64,000 bases of DNA, from contig NZ_CP053073.1 of NCBI RefSeq assembly GCF_013003985.1, positions 434,001-498,000 of the forward strand. The letters run 5' to 3'. The DNA is from Usitatibacter palustris (GTDB taxonomy: Bacteria; Pseudomonadota; Gammaproteobacteria; Burkholderiales; Usitatibacteraceae). The notes under the pieces were generated by a model, which was not told where the DNA came from, searched no databases, and saw only the letters and a program-made list of their open reading frames with translations. A program made the position numbers and the translations under genes. Positions 17,669-27,123 of the stretch are shown piece after piece (position 1 is the first letter of the stretch; every line of letters starts with the position of its first letter).

Positions 17669-18700
17669 ATGAACAAGAAATTGATCGCTCTGGCTGTCGC
17701 GGGTGCCTCGTTGGCCCCCGCCGCCATGGCTCAGACCGCGAACCCGGTGACGCTCTACGGGCGCATCTGGGTAATGGCCGAGAGCGTCGAGGCGTCGGGC
17801 GGCGTGGCATCCATTGCCCGTCGTAACCGCGTTTCCGACCAGTCGTCCCTGCTTGGCGTGCGTGGTACCGAGGACCTGGGTGGCGGCCTGAAGGCCGTGT
17901 TCCAGCTCGAGACCGGCTTCGCTCCCGATGCCAACATGACGACCTTCGCCACGCGTAACAGCGGCGTTGGCCTGCAAGGTGGCTTCGGCACGATCATGCT
18001 CGGCCGCTGGGATACGCCGTTCAAGACGACGCAGACCGCCGTTGACGCCTTCGGCGACAACGCGCTTGGCGACATCACTGGTGCGACGATGAACGGCGGC
18101 AACTTCAGCCGTCGCGAGCAGAACAACATCCAGTACTGGTCGCCCAGCTGGGGTGGCTTCGAGTTCCGCGCGCAGTACACGGCTAACGAAGGCAAGGCTG
18201 CCAACGTGAACCCGTACGTGTACGGCGGCTCGGTCGCCTGGACGCGTGGCAACTTCTACGCGGCCATCGCCTACGAACAGCATCGCGACCTGAATGGCGC
18301 GACGCCGACGCAAGGCAACAAGGAAGAAGGCACGGGCATCGCCGCCAGCTATCGCATGGGCAACCTGAAGTTCTCGGGCCAGTACGGCGAGTACAAGGAA
18401 ACGAATCTCTCGAAGCAGAAGTCGTATTACCTGGGCCTCGAGTGGTTCGTCGGCAAGCACGTGTTCCTGGGCACGTTCCAGAACGCGAAGGATGGCGTTG
18501 CTGCCGGTGCCAGCGCCGAGTGCGATATGTACTCGTTCGGTTACCAGTACGTGTTCTCCCGCCGCACGATGTTCGGCGTGAACTACACGGAAGTTAAGAA
18601 CGACAGCGGCAACCTTTGCAACTTCGGTTCGAACGCTCTGACGATCACGGGCAACCAGGATCCGAAGGGTTTCGCAGCCGGCTTCCGCCACACGTTCTAA
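17669..18700 (+). CDS. Gram-negative outer-membrane porin
   Basis: This 343-residue general porin of the Porin_4/OmpC-like family, common in betaproteobacteria, would form trimeric 16-strand barrels. It has signal peptide MNKKLIALAVAGASLAPAAMA, a mature start at QTANPVTLYGRIWV, early strands DQSSLLGVRGTEDLGGGLKA and VFQLETGF, and a C-terminal Phe (AAGFRHTF) needed for BAM recognition. AAAGGAGA at 17656-17663 is a strong Shine-Dalgarno. Codon use looks more optimised (AAC, GGC, AAG) than in neighbours, as expected for an abundant protein. It is bounded by the 17466-17518 structure and the terminator at 18717. Confidence 0.93.
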   Translation: MNKKLIALAVAGASLAPAAMAQTANPVTLYGRIWVMAESVEASGGVASIARRNRVSDQSSLLGVRGTEDLGGGLKAVFQLETGFAPDANMTTFATRNSGVGLQGGFGTIMLGRWDTPFKTTQTAVDAFGDNALGDITGATMNGGNFSRREQNNIQYWSPSWGGFEFRAQYTANEGKAANVNPYVYGGSVAWTRGNFYAAIAYEQHRDLNGATPTQGNKEEGTGIAASYRMGNLKFSGQYGEYKETNLSKQKSYYLGLEWFVGKHVFLGTFQNAKDGVAAGASAECDMYSFGYQYVFSRRTMFGVNYTEVKNDSGNLCNFGSNALTITGNQDPKGFAAGFRHTF

Positions 18701-18716
18701 GCAATACAGTTCCGGG

Positions 18717-18751
18717 AACGGGCGCGGCGTGAGCCGCGCCCGTTTTCTTTT
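18717..18751 (+). terminator. Rho-independent terminator of the porin gene
   Basis: A perfect 12-bp stem (AACGGGCGCGGC / GCCGCGCCCGTT, loop GTGA) is followed by TTTTCTTTT. Confidence 0.9.
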
Positions 18752-18768
18752 GCGGGTTCCATATTCGC

Positions 18769-18774
18769 TATGCT
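18769..18774 (+). promoter_or_regulatory. Candidate -10 for a leaderless coq7 transcript
   Basis: TATGCT lies 6 bases before the coq7 ATG at 18781, downstream of the porin terminator. There is no Shine-Dalgarno. Confidence 0.35.
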
Positions 18775-18780
18775 TGACCC

Positions 18781-19410
18781 ATGAGCACGTCTCTCGCTGA
18801 CCGCGTGTTGATCGCCGCCGATGCCGCCTTGCGAACGCTGGCAGGCGTCACGGCCGGTTCTCGCCGCAGCCCGGCGACGACTGCCGAGGCCGGCCCCGAC
18901 GACGCTGCGCGGCGGCATTCCGCCGGGCTCATGCGCGTCAATCACAGTGGTGAGATCTGCGCGCAGGCGCTCTATAGCGGCCAGGCAATCATGGCGCGCG
19001 ACGACGGCGTTCGTGCCGCGTTGCAACGCGCTGCGTCAGAGGAGCGCGACCATCTCGCGTGGTGCCGAGGCCGGCTCGAAGAGCTCGAGTCGCGTCCCAG
19101 CCTGCTCGATCCGCTTTGGTATGCGGGATCGTTCGCATTGGGCGTCGCATCAGGAATGGCCGGAGATCGCTGGAGCCTGGGCTTCCTCGTCGAGACGGAA
19201 AAGCAGGTCGAGCATCATCTTGATGAACATCTCGATCGGCTGCCTCCGGGCGACCATCGCAGCCGCGAGATCCTCGAGCAGATGCGCCTCGATGAAATCG
19301 CGCATGGCGCGAGCGGTGAGGCACTGGGCGCGCAGGCGCTGCCCTTGCCCGTGAAGCTCGCGATGAAAGCCGCGTCACGAGTGATGACGCGTTCCGCCTA
19401 CTGGGTTTGA
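18781..19410 (+). CDS. coq7: Demethoxyubiquinone hydroxylase Coq7 (di-iron)
   Basis: This 209-residue ferritin-like di-iron monooxygenase hydroxylates demethoxyubiquinone. Iron ligands are visible in the paired motifs [35 protein letters not shown] and LDEIAHG. Coq7 replaces UbiF in many alpha- and betaproteobacteria. With the two flavin hydroxylases at 7739 and 8875 this gives three ring hydroxylases, enough for the O2-dependent route. It is a single gene that converges with the OsmC-like gene. Confidence 0.94.
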   Translation: MSTSLADRVLIAADAALRTLAGVTAGSRRSPATTAEAGPDDAARRHSAGLMRVNHSGEICAQALYSGQAIMARDDGVRAALQRAASEERDHLAWCRGRLEELESRPSLLDPLWYAGSFALGVASGMAGDRWSLGFLVETEKQVEHHLDEHLDRLPPGDHRSREILEQMRLDEIAHGASGEALGAQALPLPVKLAMKAASRVMTRSAYWV

Positions 19411-19420
19411 CGCGGGCCGC

Positions 19421-19837
19421 TCAGGCCTCGCGTATCTCGAAGTCGAAGGCGATCTCGGCACTCTTCGCGAGCATGATCGTCGCGGAGCAGTACTTTTCCT
19501 TGGACAGTTTGATGGCCCGCTCCACCTGCGCGGCATCGAGTCCACGGCCCGTAACGATGTAGTGAAGGCGGATGCGGGTGAACACCTTGGGATCGGTTTC
19601 CGCACGATCGGCCTCGAGCTCGACCACGCAATCGGTGATCGGCTGGCGCGCCTTTCGCAGGATGTGCACGACATCGATGGCCGAGCATGCACCCGTTCCC
19701 ATCAGCACGAGTTCCATCGGGCGCGAACCGAGATCGCGTCCGCCGACATCCGGCGCCGCGTCGACCACGACGGCGTGGCCCGACCCGCTCTCCGCGACGA
19801 ACGTCATGCCCTCCACGAGCTTTACGCGCGCCTTCAC
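19421..19837 (-). CDS. OsmC-like redox protein (YhfA type)
   Basis: This 138-residue OsmC/Ohr-superfamily protein contains GSRPMELVLMGTGACSAIDVVHIL, with the conserved Cys in the ACS block, and IMLAKSAEIAFDFEIREA at its end. The second peroxidatic Cys appears in KYCSATIML. Family members reduce organic hydroperoxides or act in stress responses; the YhfA subgroup has no firm function. GTG 19837 overlaps the stop of the upstream permease (GTGA, 19837-19834), giving the usual length. The frame open to 19894 lies inside the permease. Confidence 0.88.
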   Translation of the reverse strand: MKARVKLVEGMTFVAESGSGHAVVVDAAPDVGGRDLGSRPMELVLMGTGACSAIDVVHILRKARQPITDCVVELEADRAETDPKVFTRIRLHYIVTGRGLDAAQVERAIKLSKEKYCSATIMLAKSAEIAFDFEIREA

Positions 19838-20901
19838 GCGGGCGTTTCGGGCGCGACGCGGTTCGCCTCGAGCCAGGTCTTGATCAAGGTCCACGAGACC
19901 GCAAGCAGCACGGGGCCGACGAACAAACCGATCAACCCGAACGCGATCGCACCGCCAAAGACTCCGAGGACCACCAGCAGCATCGAAAGGCCGCCGGCTC
20001 GGCTCATGAGGATCGGCTTCACGAAGTTATCGACCGAGCTAATGACGGCGGCACCGTAGATGAGCATGAAGATGGCCCAACCCGATTGATCCTGCGCGTA
20101 GAGCCATGCGGCCGCGCCTCCCCAGATGAGGACAGGCCCCATCGGGATGAGCGAAAGAATGAAGGTGAGCGCCGCGAGCAGGAACGCACCCGGAACACCG
20201 GCGATCAAGAAGCCCACGAGGGCCACGAAGGCTTGCGCCACGGCCGTCCCGATGAGTCCGTAGACGACGCCCTTGATCGTGTTCTGAGCGGTCATCATGA
20301 GGGTGTGTCCTTGCTCGTTGCCTGCAAGCCGCGAGACGGCATTGCGGAACAGGCCCACGGCCCGCTCGCCATCGCGATAGAAAAAGAACGCCACGAAGAT
20401 CGCGATGAGCACCTGGACGAGCCCGGTACCGACAGCGCTTCCGAGTGCGAGGGCGAGGCCCTTCGCGGGTTCCGCGAAGCGCCGCGCGAGCGCGACGATT
20501 TCGGCGCGGCTCTCGAGCAGCTTGTGCCAGTACGAGTCCAGTGCGGGGCCGATCATCGGGAGCTCCTTGATGAAGGCCGGAAGCTCGATCGATTCGCGAC
20601 GGTCGAGCAACGAGCGCACCGCCTCGATCAGATCACCCGAATTGATGATCAGGCTCTGCGCGGCCAACGCGACCGGCAATGCAATGACGATCAGGAGGCC
20701 CAGCACGAAGATGAGGGCGGCCAGGCTGCCGCGGCCCCCCAGCCGGGTCCGGAGCCAGGCGTAGGCGGGCCAGGTGGACATGCAGAGGATCACGGCAAAG
20801 AGGATGGCCGCCAGGAAGCTGCTGAGGACCAGGAACGACCCGACCACCAGGAGGAGGACGACGGCAATGCGGGCGTATTGCTCGAATCGGGAGGTTTCCA
20901 T
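19834..20901 (-). CDS. AI-2E family transporter (PerM-like permease)
   Basis: This 355-residue polytopic protein has about eight hydrophobic segments, starting with IAVVLLLVVGSFLVLSSFLAAIL and LAALIFVLGLLIVIALPVALA and ending with IAFGLIGLFVGPVLLAVSW, the conserved C-terminal block. The family includes TqsA, an AI-2 exporter, and PerM-like permeases of unknown cargo, so the substrate is unassigned. ATG 20901 gives METSRFEQYARIAVV; the open frame upstream to 21348 is antisense to rplM. A TAGAAT hexamer about 26 bases before the ATG may be its -10. It is coupled to the OsmC-like gene. Confidence 0.88.
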   Translation of the reverse strand: METSRFEQYARIAVVLLLVVGSFLVLSSFLAAILFAVILCMSTWPAYAWLRTRLGGRGSLAALIFVLGLLIVIALPVALAAQSLIINSGDLIEAVRSLLDRRESIELPAFIKELPMIGPALDSYWHKLLESRAEIVALARRFAEPAKGLALALGSAVGTGLVQVLIAIFVAFFFYRDGERAVGLFRNAVSRLAGNEQGHTLMMTAQNTIKGVVYGLIGTAVAQAFVALVGFLIAGVPGAFLLAALTFILSLIPMGPVLIWGGAAAWLYAQDQSGWAIFMLIYGAAVISSVDNFVKPILMSRAGGLSMLLVVLGVFGGAIAFGLIGLFVGPVLLAVSWTLIKTWLEANRVAPETPA

Positions 20902-20945
20902 GGCGGCCAGTCGTAGGGGTCTTTGGATTCTAGCCGACCCCGTGT

Positions 20946-20974
20946 TTGACACAAAGGGCTGATTTATATAAAAT
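20946..20974 (+). promoter_or_regulatory. Sigma-70 promoter of rplM-rpsI
   Basis: TTGACA (20946-20951, consensus) and TAAAAT (20969-20974) are separated by 17 bases in an AT-rich tract. The transcription start is expected near 20981, giving an 80-base leader. Confidence 0.8.
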
Positions 20975-21020
20975 TTCGAGTTCGGTACCCCAAACAAAGC
21001 GTCCAAAGTATTGCCGGCAT

Positions 21021-21035
21021 GGTGCTGGCAGCACC
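21021..21035 (+). promoter_or_regulatory. Leader hairpin before rplM
   Basis: GGTGCT-GGC-AGCACC forms a 6-bp stem in the 80-base rplM leader, 25 bases before the start codon. L13-S9 operons have autoregulatory leaders in other bacteria; whether this is one cannot be judged without homologous leaders. Confidence 0.3.
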
Positions 21036-21060
21036 CAGGGATGCGGACATAAGGAATGAC

Positions 21061-21489
21061 ATGAAGACCTTCTCGGCCAAGCCGCACGAGGTCCGGCGCG
21101 ACTGGTTTGTCGTCGACGCTACGGACAAAGTGCTCGGTCGCCTCGCGGCAGAAGTCTCGCACCGCCTGCGTGGCAAGCACAAACCCGAATTCACGCCCCA
21201 CGTGGACACTGGTGACTACATCGTCATCGTGAACGTGGAGAAGCTGCGCGTGACCGGTGCCAAGGAAACGGACAAGAAGTACTACCGCCACTCGGGCTAT
21301 CCGGGCGGCGTGTACGAAACCAATTTCAGGAAGCTCCAGGCGCGCCATCCGGATCGCGTCCTGAAGCTCGCGGTCAAGGGCATGCTACCGAAGGGCCGCC
21401 TGGGCTACGCGATGATCAAGAAGCTCAAGATCTACGCCGGCCCCGCGCACCCGCACGCGTCCCAGCAACCCAAGTCCCTCGAGATCTAA
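21061..21489 (+). CDS. rplM: 50S ribosomal protein L13
   Basis: This 142-residue protein, the same length as E. coli L13, shows [47 protein letters not shown] and [19 protein letters not shown]13 binds 23S rRNA early in large-subunit assembly. ATG 21061 fits the family; an in-frame start at 21019 would add 14 residues overlapping the leader hairpin. TAAGGAATGAC supplies the ribosome-binding site. It is the first gene of the rplM-rpsI operon. Confidence 0.97.
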   Translation: MKTFSAKPHEVRRDWFVVDATDKVLGRLAAEVSHRLRGKHKPEFTPHVDTGDYIVIVNVEKLRVTGAKETDKKYYRHSGYPGGVYETNFRKLQARHPDRVLKLAVKGMLPKGRLGYAMIKKLKIYAGPAHPHASQQPKSLEI

Positions 21490-21499
21490 GGAGCCCGCC

Positions 21500-21892
21500 A
21501 TGATCGGCAAGTACAACTACGGTACCGGCCGCCGCAAGAATGCGGTGGCGCGGGTCTTCATCAAGACGGGCAAGGGCACGATCACCGTGAATGATCGTCC
21601 GCTCGACGAATACTTTTCGCGCGAGACCGGCCGGATGATCGTTCGCCAGCCCCTCGAGCTCACGAACCACGGCGCGACGTTCGACATCAAGGTCAACGTG
21701 TTCGGCGGTGGTGAGTCGGGCCAGGCGGGTGCGGTGCGCCACGGCATCACGCGTGCGCTCATCGAATACGATCCCACGCTCAAGCCGGCGCTTTCGAAGG
21801 CGGGCCTCGTCACGCGTGATGCGCGCGAAGTCGAGCGCAAGAAGGTCGGCCTGCACAAGGCGCGACGTCGCAAGCAGTTCTCGAAGCGATAG
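21500..21892 (+). CDS. rpsI: 30S ribosomal protein S9
   Basis: This 130-residue protein contains [34 protein letters not shown] and the basic tail [16 protein letters not shown]. That C-terminus reaches the P-site tRNA anticodon loop. AAGGAG precedes the ATG. It lies 10 bases after rplM and is followed by a strong terminator. Confidence 0.98.
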   Translation: MIGKYNYGTGRRKNAVARVFIKTGKGTITVNDRPLDEYFSRETGRMIVRQPLELTNHGATFDIKVNVFGGGESGQAGAVRHGITRALIEYDPTLKPALSKAGLVTRDAREVERKKVGLHKARRRKQFSKR

Positions 21893-21926
21893 GCGGAGAG
21901 CGCTGTTCGATTGCGCTCAGGTCGAG

Positions 21927-21953
21927 AAAGCCGCCTTTTCCGGGCGGCTTTTT
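21927..21953 (+). terminator. Rho-independent terminator of rplM-rpsI
   Basis: AAAGCCGCC and GGCGGCTTT pair around a short loop, and the stem runs into TTTTT. Confidence 0.9.
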
Positions 21954-22002
21954 CGTTCTGAGAAGCCTTCCGGTGGGGCAAAGTGAGGAAGGGTAGAGGC
22001 AC

Positions 22003-23040
22003 ATGATCAAGGTCGGCATTGTCGGAGGTACGGGCTACACAGGCGTCGAGCTGCTGAGGCTGCTCGCCCAGCATCCGGACGTGGAGATCCTGACCATCAC
22101 GTCCCGCGGCGACGCGGGCACGAAGGTCGCGGACATGTTCCCGTCGCTGCGCGGCCGCGTGGACATTTCGTTCACGGATCCGGCGAAGGCGCCGCTCGCG
22201 CAGTGCGATTGCGTGTTTTTCGCGACGCCCAACGGGGTCGCGATGTCGCAGGCGAAGGCGATCCTCGACGCCGGTGCGCGGATCGTGGACCTGTCCGCCG
22301 ATTTTCGCCTGAAGGATCGCGCCGTCTGGGAGAAGTGGTACAAGGTGACTCATGCGGCGCCCGAACTCATTGCCGAGGCCGTCTACGGCCTTCCGGAAGT
22401 CAACCGTGCGCGCATCAAGGGCGCGCGCCTCGTTGCGAATCCCGGTTGCTACGCGACGGCCGTGCAGCTCGCGCTCCTGCCACTGGTCGAGTCGGATTTC
22501 GTCGACCATCGCAGCTTCATCGCGGATGGCAAGTCCGGCGTGAGCGGCGCAGGGCGCAAGGCCGAGGTGAACCTGTTGTTCTCCGAAGCCTCGGACAATT
22601 TCAAGGCTTACGCCGTGCACGGGCATCGTCACCACCCCGAGATCGTCGAGAGCCTTCAAAGCCTCGAGAACGCATCGGGTCGGAAGATCGGCCTGACGTT
22701 CGTTCCGCACTTGGTACCGATGGTGCGCGGCATCCTCGCGACGGTCTACGCGCGCATCGAGCGCGAAGCTGATTTCCAGTCGCTCTACGAGAAGCGTTTC
22801 GCCGGCGAGCCTTTCGTGGACGTCCTCCCGCCGGGCAGCCAGCCCGAGACGCGCTCGGTGCGGGGATCGAACCAGTGCCGCATCGCCGTGCATCGTCCAA
22901 TGGATGGCGACACGTTGGTCGTGCTGGCGGTCGAGGACAACCTCGTGAAGGGTGCGGCGGGGCAGGCCGTTCAGAACATGAACCTCATGTTCGGTTTCCC
23001 GGAGAGCCGTGGAATCGACCAGATCGCGGTCGTTCCGTGA
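22003..23040 (+). CDS. argC: N-acetyl-gamma-glutamyl-phosphate reductase
   Basis: This 345-residue NADPH-dependent reductase makes N-acetylglutamate semialdehyde in arginine synthesis. It has the Rossmann start [20 protein letters not shown], the catalytic Cys in [26 protein letters not shown] and the His-rich HGHRHHPEI. Length is standard. Its stop overlaps a possible GTG start of the next gene (GTGA, 23037-23040). The other arg genes are not in the window. Confidence 0.96.
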   Translation: MIKVGIVGGTGYTGVELLRLLAQHPDVEILTITSRGDAGTKVADMFPSLRGRVDISFTDPAKAPLAQCDCVFFATPNGVAMSQAKAILDAGARIVDLSADFRLKDRAVWEKWYKVTHAAPELIAEAVYGLPEVNRARIKGARLVANPGCYATAVQLALLPLVESDFVDHRSFIADGKSGVSGAGRKAEVNLLFSEASDNFKAYAVHGHRHHPEIVESLQSLENASGRKIGLTFVPHLVPMVRGILATVYARIEREADFQSLYEKRFAGEPFVDVLPPGSQPETRSVRGSNQCRIAVHRPMDGDTLVVLAVEDNLVKGAAGQAVQNMNLMFGFPESRGIDQIAVVP

Positions 23041-23783
23041 GAGGAATCGCGCGCAGATTGCGAAGCAGCTTCGGCATGCGCTCCGCGCGCATGACGATTC
23101 GCTCGCAGCTCGCGTGGTATTGGCGTTGGCTGCTCAACATCCTGATGATGGTCGCGGTCGGCGGCATCGTCTGGTGGCTCGTGCAGAACAGCTACCGGAT
23201 CACCGGCTTCAACCATGACGAGGCCCGAGAACAGATTGCTGCCCTGGGCGAGGAAAACCGGGGGCTCAAGCGCGACCTGGAGACGGCGCGCAGCAGCCTG
23301 ACCGAGCGCGACCGGCAGTTGCAGATCGAGAAGGCATCGCAGTCGGAGCTCGCGCGATCGTTCACGCAGTTGCAGGACGAGAACGCCGCGCTGAAGGAGG
23401 ATCTCGGCTTCCTTCGCAACATCATGTCGTCCGGGGCTACGCCTGAGGGGCTCGGTGTCTCGAATCTGAAGGTCGAATCCGATGGCCGGCCGCAGGAATA
23501 TCGATACCGGATGCTTCTCACCCAGGGCGGGCAACGCAAGCAGGACTTCAAGGGACGCATCCAGGTCGTCGCGCATGTCCAGCATCGCGACGGATCGGCG
23601 AGCCTCACGTTTCCGGAAGCCGCGGCCGGCGACGCGGCAGGTGCCGTGGACTTCCGCTTCTACCAGAAGATCGAGGGCCGGTTCCGGCTGCCCGACGGGG
23701 CCATCCTGAAGAGCGTGGACGTCCGCGTCCTTGCGCTGCCCGGGGGACAGGTTAAACTGTCCCGTACCGTGAACATGCCGTAG
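23037..23783 (+). CDS. Predicted inner-membrane coiled-coil protein (DUF6776-like)
   Basis: This protein of about 248 residues has a basic N-terminus, one transmembrane helix ([20 protein letters not shown]), a heptad-rich coiled coil (about residues 60-135, [18 protein letters not shown] onward), and a C-terminal beta-rich domain ([19 protein letters not shown] to [15 protein letters not shown]), probably periplasmic. From memory it resembles the DUF6776 proteins found beside bactofilins in betaproteobacteria. The GTG at 23037, overlapping the argC stop, was preferred; ATG 23076 or 23091 would shorten it by 13 or 18 residues. It lies 10 bases before the bactofilin gene, so a shared role in envelope organisation is likely but unproven. 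Confidence 0.75.
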   Translation: MRGIARRLRSSFGMRSARMTIRSQLAWYWRWLLNILMMVAVGGIVWWLVQNSYRITGFNHDEAREQIAALGEENRGLKRDLETARSSLTERDRQLQIEKASQSELARSFTQLQDENAALKEDLGFLRNIMSSGATPEGLGVSNLKVESDGRPQEYRYRMLLTQGGQRKQDFKGRIQVVAHVQHRDGSASLTFPEAAAGDAAGAVDFRFYQKIEGRFRLPDGAILKSVDVRVLALPGGQVKLSRTVNMP

Positions 23784-23793
23784 GAGAATTTCA

Positions 23794-24201
23794 ATGTTCG
23801 GTAAGTCCAACAATTCGAGCCCGATCGACAGTCTCATCGGTGCCGGTACGACGATCGAAGGGGATATCTCCTTCACGGGCGGATTGCGAATCGACGGAAG
23901 CGTGAAGGGCAACGTGACTGCGACGGGCAGCAAGCCCGGCACTCTCGTGCTCTCGGAGCTCGCGAAGGTCGAGGGCGAGATCAACGTCGCGCACGTGGTC
24001 ATCAACGGCACTGTTGCCGGGCCGGTTCGTGCCTCCGAGTACGTCGAACTTCTGCCCAAGGCGCGGGTCACAGGCAATGTCTCGTACAAATCCATCGAGA
24101 TTCACGTTGGGGCGATCGTGATGGGCCAGTTGGTCTACGAAAATCCCCAGAAAAGCGACAAGGTCGTCGAGCTGAAGCCCGCCACGGGCGGCGCCGACTG
24201 A
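23794..24201 (+). CDS. Bactofilin (polymer-forming cytoskeletal protein)
   Basis: This 135-residue DUF583/bactofilin protein has a short polar N-terminus, then a repeating beta-helix core with hydrophobic/Gly periodicity ([56 protein letters not shown]) and a disordered tail. Bactofilins self-assemble without nucleotide and scaffold peptidoglycan enzymes or polar proteins. TAGGAGAATTTC is a good ribosome-binding site. The adjacent coiled-coil membrane protein is a candidate membrane partner. Confidence 0.93.
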   Translation: MFGKSNNSSPIDSLIGAGTTIEGDISFTGGLRIDGSVKGNVTATGSKPGTLVLSELAKVEGEINVAHVVINGTVAGPVRASEYVELLPKARVTGNVSYKSIEIHVGAIVMGQLVYENPQKSDKVVELKPATGGAD

Positions 24202-24226
24202 ATCAAGCGACGAACAGGAGACGGAA

Positions 24227-24580
24227 ATGAATGACATGACCACTGCGTTGCCCGATCCGCTTCTCTTCAGCGAGAGCGCGGCCAACAAGGTGAAGGCGCT
24301 CATCGAGGAAGAGGGCAACAACGACCTCAAGCTGCGAGTGTTTGTCACTGGCGGCGGTTGTTCGGGCCTTCAGTACGGTTTCACGTTCGACGAGATGACC
24401 AACGAAGACGATACGGTCATGCAGAAGAACGGCGTGAGCCTGCTCATCGATCCGATGAGCTACCAGTACCTGATGGGTGCGGAGATCGACTACACCGAGG
24501 GACTGGAGGGCGCGCAGTTCGTGATCAAGAATCCGAATGCCGTATCCACGTGCGGCTGCGGATCGTCGTTCACGGTCTGA
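24227..24580 (+). CDS. erpA: Iron-sulfur cluster insertion protein ErpA
   Basis: This 117-residue A-type carrier delivers Fe-S clusters to targets such as IspG. The three conserved cysteines are in [11 protein letters not shown] and the C-terminal CGCGSSFTV. Length and the residues around the cysteines match ErpA better than IscA. AGGAGACGGAA precedes the ATG. It lies 25 bases after the bactofilin gene and ends at a bidirectional hairpin. Confidence 0.95.
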   Translation: MNDMTTALPDPLLFSESAANKVKALIEEEGNNDLKLRVFVTGGGCSGLQYGFTFDEMTNEDDTVMQKNGVSLLIDPMSYQYLMGAEIDYTEGLEGAQFVIKNPNAVSTCGCGSSFTV

Positions 24581-24601
24581 TTTTCACCGCTCAGCATCGA
24601 T

Positions 24602-24628
24602 CGAAGGGGAGCCGCGGCTCCCCTTCGT
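24602..24628. terminator. Bidirectional terminator between erpA and anmK
   Basis: CGAAGGGGAGC and GCTCCCCTTCG form a perfect 11-bp stem between two convergent genes. The T-tracts are weak on both sides. Confidence 0.65.
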
Positions 24629-24632
24629 GCTT

Positions 24633-25724
24633 TCAGGCCGGGTAGATCGCGCCGAGGATTCGCGGACCGTTCGCCCCCGTGACGCCGCGCAGGTCGATGG
24701 CTTCGCGGCGGAGGCACTTCATCGCAAACCAGGCGAACGCCGCGGCTTCCACGTGGCCACTGGGAATACCCAGCGTGTCGGTGGTGGTGACCCTCGCGGG
24801 CTTGCACAGCTCGCGCACGCGTGAGAGCAATGCAGGGTTGCGAGCTCCCCCTCCGCACAGCGCAACCTCACCAACAACCGCACCGTATCGAGCGACAGCG
24901 TCGGCGATGGATCGGGCCGTCGCTTCGAGCAGGGTCGCCTGGATGTCCTGCGCGGTGGTGCCTTTCGGAACCTTCGCGTCCAGCCACTCGAGGTTGAAGA
25001 GCTCGCGCCCCGTGCTCTTCGGCGGCGGCTTGTCGAAGAACGGATCGGCAAGAAGACTCGCGAGGAACCGAGGCTCCACCTTGCCCCCTCCTGCCCATTT
25101 TCCATCCTCGTCGTAGGGCGTGCCCAGGTGTCGCTGCGCCCACGCATCGAGAAGCACGTTGCCAGGTCCGCAATCGAATCCAGTGTGAGGTTTTCCGGGA
25201 ACGAGTAGGGACACATTGCTGATTCCACCTACATTCACGATCGCTCTGGCGATTGTGGCGTGGCGGAAAACGTGATCGTGGAACGCGGGCGCAAGTGGCG
25301 CGCCCTGGCCACCGGCGGCCATGTCACGGCGACGAAAATCGGCGACGACGTCGATGCCAACAAGCTCGGCGAGCCGCGCGGGATCGTTCAGCTGGATGGT
25401 GAATCCGCGTTCGGGACGATGGCGAACAGTCTGTCCATGACATCCGATCGCCGCGATCCGCTCTCGTCCCAGGCTCGCGCGCGCCATGGTCTCGCGCACC
25501 GCCGCAGCGTAGGCCTCTGCAAGGTCGATCGTGGCCTCTGCGGACGCGTCCAGGGAATCCGTCTCGGCGTAGTTCAACGCGAGCAACCGCTTGCGAAGGT
25601 CGGGCGCGAAATCGATCGTGGCGAAGGCGACGGTGCGCGGTGGCGAATGCTCGAAGTCGACGATAGCGGCATCCGCGCCGTCGAGGCTCGTGCCCGACAT
25701 CACGCCGGCGTACAGCGGCGTCAC
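24633..25724 (-). CDS. anmK: Anhydro-N-acetylmuramic acid kinase
   Basis: This 363-residue enzyme of the ASKHA fold opens the 1,6-anhydro ring of anhydroMurNAc and phosphorylates it to MurNAc-6-phosphate. Motifs are GVMSGTSLDGADAAIVDFE, IGCHGQTVRHRP, NVGGISNVSLL, GFDCGPGN and VALCGGGARNP. It starts with GTG at 25724, one base after the stop of the M23 peptidase gene, so the two are cotranscribed. It uses the product of lytic transglycosylases such as MltA (10845). MurQ is not in the window, so how MurNAc-6-phosphate is used next cannot be seen. Confidence 0.95.
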   Translation of the reverse strand: MTPLYAGVMSGTSLDGADAAIVDFEHSPPRTVAFATIDFAPDLRKRLLALNYAETDSLDASAEATIDLAEAYAAAVRETMARASLGRERIAAIGCHGQTVRHRPERGFTIQLNDPARLAELVGIDVVADFRRRDMAAGGQGAPLAPAFHDHVFRHATIARAIVNVGGISNVSLLVPGKPHTGFDCGPGNVLLDAWAQRHLGTPYDEDGKWAGGGKVEPRFLASLLADPFFDKPPPKSTGRELFNLEWLDAKVPKGTTAQDIQATLLEATARSIADAVARYGAVVGEVALCGGGARNPALLSRVRELCKPARVTTTDTLGIPSGHVEAAAFAWFAMKCLRREAIDLRGVTGANGPRILGAIYPA

Positions 25725-25725
25725 G

Positions 25726-27048
25726 TCAGTCGAAGCGCAAAGCGTTGGCCGCGGTTCGTACGCGTCCGAGCGTTGTGCGCGCCTCAGTCGCAGTGGCGTC
25801 GAAGCGAGCCTTCGAAGCGGCAGGTACCGGCGTGGCCTTCGGCAACGCGACCTTCATCGGGTCCTGATGGGCGCCGGAGATCTTGAACTCGTAGTGAAGA
25901 TGCGGTCCCGTGGCCCAACCCGTGGCGCCGACGAATCCGATGGGATCGCCCTGTCGAACGCGCGCGCCGGTGCGAATCGCTGGCGCGAAACCAGACAAGT
26001 GTCCGTACAGCGTCGTGATACTGCCGCCGTGTTTGATCTCGACCGCATTGCCGTATCCGTTGCGCCACCCCGCGCCAATCACGTGTCCGTCGGCTGCCGC
26101 CAACACGCGCGTGCCCCGAGGCGCGGCGAAATCGACACCGGTGTGTGCACGCCAGTTGTTGAAGATGGGATGAAAACGGGCGCCGAAGCCGGAGCTCACG
26201 CGCGAGAACTCCACCGGTGATCGCAGGAAAGCCTTTGCGCGATTCGTGCCGTCGAGATCGTAGTGGCCTTCGTTGCCCTCGTCGTCCCGGAAGAGCACGG
26301 CGTGATAGCGCCGTCCGTCGTTCACGAACTCGGCACTGAGGATGCGGCCCGCAGTCACCAGCTCACCCGAGTCGTAGAGCATCTCGTAGACGACCGTGAA
26401 GCGATCGCCTTTGCGAAGGTCGCTATGGAAATCGATGTCCGTGGCGAAGACCCGCGTGATCTGCATGGCAATGGCGTCCGGGATGCCCACCGAATCCGTC
26501 GCTGCGAAAAGGGACGACTGGATCGTTGCAGCCTTGTGGAACACGCGCGGCGGATCGGCGATCGCGCGTTCATTGGCTACAAATCCGTCGGGAGTCCGCA
26601 TGATTTCGAGCAGACCCTGGGGCCCGAGGAAATAGCGCAACGCGAGCAACTCGCCTTCGGGACCGGTCTCGGCCTGGAGAAGCTTGCCGGGCACGAGCTG
26701 GCGAAAGATCATCCGTCCCTTCGCGTCGCCGCGAAGGAACTCCAGGGCGCGCGGATCGCGAACGCCGAGGCGATCGAACAATGCGGCAACCGTGTCTCCC
26801 CTGAGAACACGCTCCTGGGCGACAAAACGTGCCACGGAGAGGTTCTGTTGCTCGGGAAGCGGCAGCGAGATGGGTTGCTCGACGATCGCTACCTCGTGGC
26901 GGTGCGTTACCGTCGCGGGGGCTACGCCAAAGGCGGTTACTACGCCGAGCGCCGGCATTACGAGGAGCAAGGCAGCGGCCGTGACCTGCCGCAATGGTCT
27001 GAGGCGAGCCGAGCGCTGCGCTAAAATGTCCGCCTTTTGGGCAAGCAT
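25726..27048 (-). CDS. M23 family metallopeptidase (MepM-like murein endopeptidase)
   Basis: This 440-residue peptidase cleaves peptide cross-links in peptidoglycan. It has an N-terminal anchor ([20 protein letters not shown], about 26-45), an OapA/LysM-like region containing [15 protein letters not shown], a middle Csd3-like domain, and a C-terminal LytM domain with zinc ligands in [12 protein letters not shown] and HLHYEF. ATG 27048 was chosen because AGGA lies 8 bases upstream; ATGs at 27063 and 27090 lack one. It is cotranscribed with anmK and divergent from tyrS, a neighbourhood common in betaproteobacteria. Confidence 0.92.
   Translation of the reverse strand: MLAQKADILAQRSARLRPLRQVTAAALLLVMPALGVVTAFGVAPATVTHRHEVAIVEQPISLPLPEQQNLSVARFVAQERVLRGDTVAALFDRLGVRDPRALEFLRGDAKGRMIFRQLVPGKLLQAETGPEGELLALRYFLGPQGLLEIMRTPDGFVANERAIADPPRVFHKAATIQSSLFAATDSVGIPDAIAMQITRVFATDIDFHSDLRKGDRFTVVYEMLYDSGELVTAGRILSAEFVNDGRRYHAVLFRDDEGNEGHYDLDGTNRAKAFLRSPVEFSRVSSGFGARFHPIFNNWRAHTGVDFAAPRGTRVLAAADGHVIGAGWRNGYGNAVEIKHGGSITTLYGHLSGFAPAIRTGARVRQGDPIGFVGATGWATGPHLHYEFKISGAHQDPMKVALPKATPVPAASKARFDATATEARTTLGRVRTAANALRFD
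27022..27027 (+). promoter_or_regulatory. Possible -10 of tyrS
   Basis: TAAAAT about 97 bases before the tyrS ATG could start a leader transcript across the beginning of the divergent peptidase gene. No clear -35 is seen. Confidence 0.3.
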
Positions 27049-27123
27049 TGCATCGTCCTGCATGAACTGGTCGCAGGATACCAGAAACATCCCCGCAATC
27101 CGAAGAAAAACGGAATCAAATCA

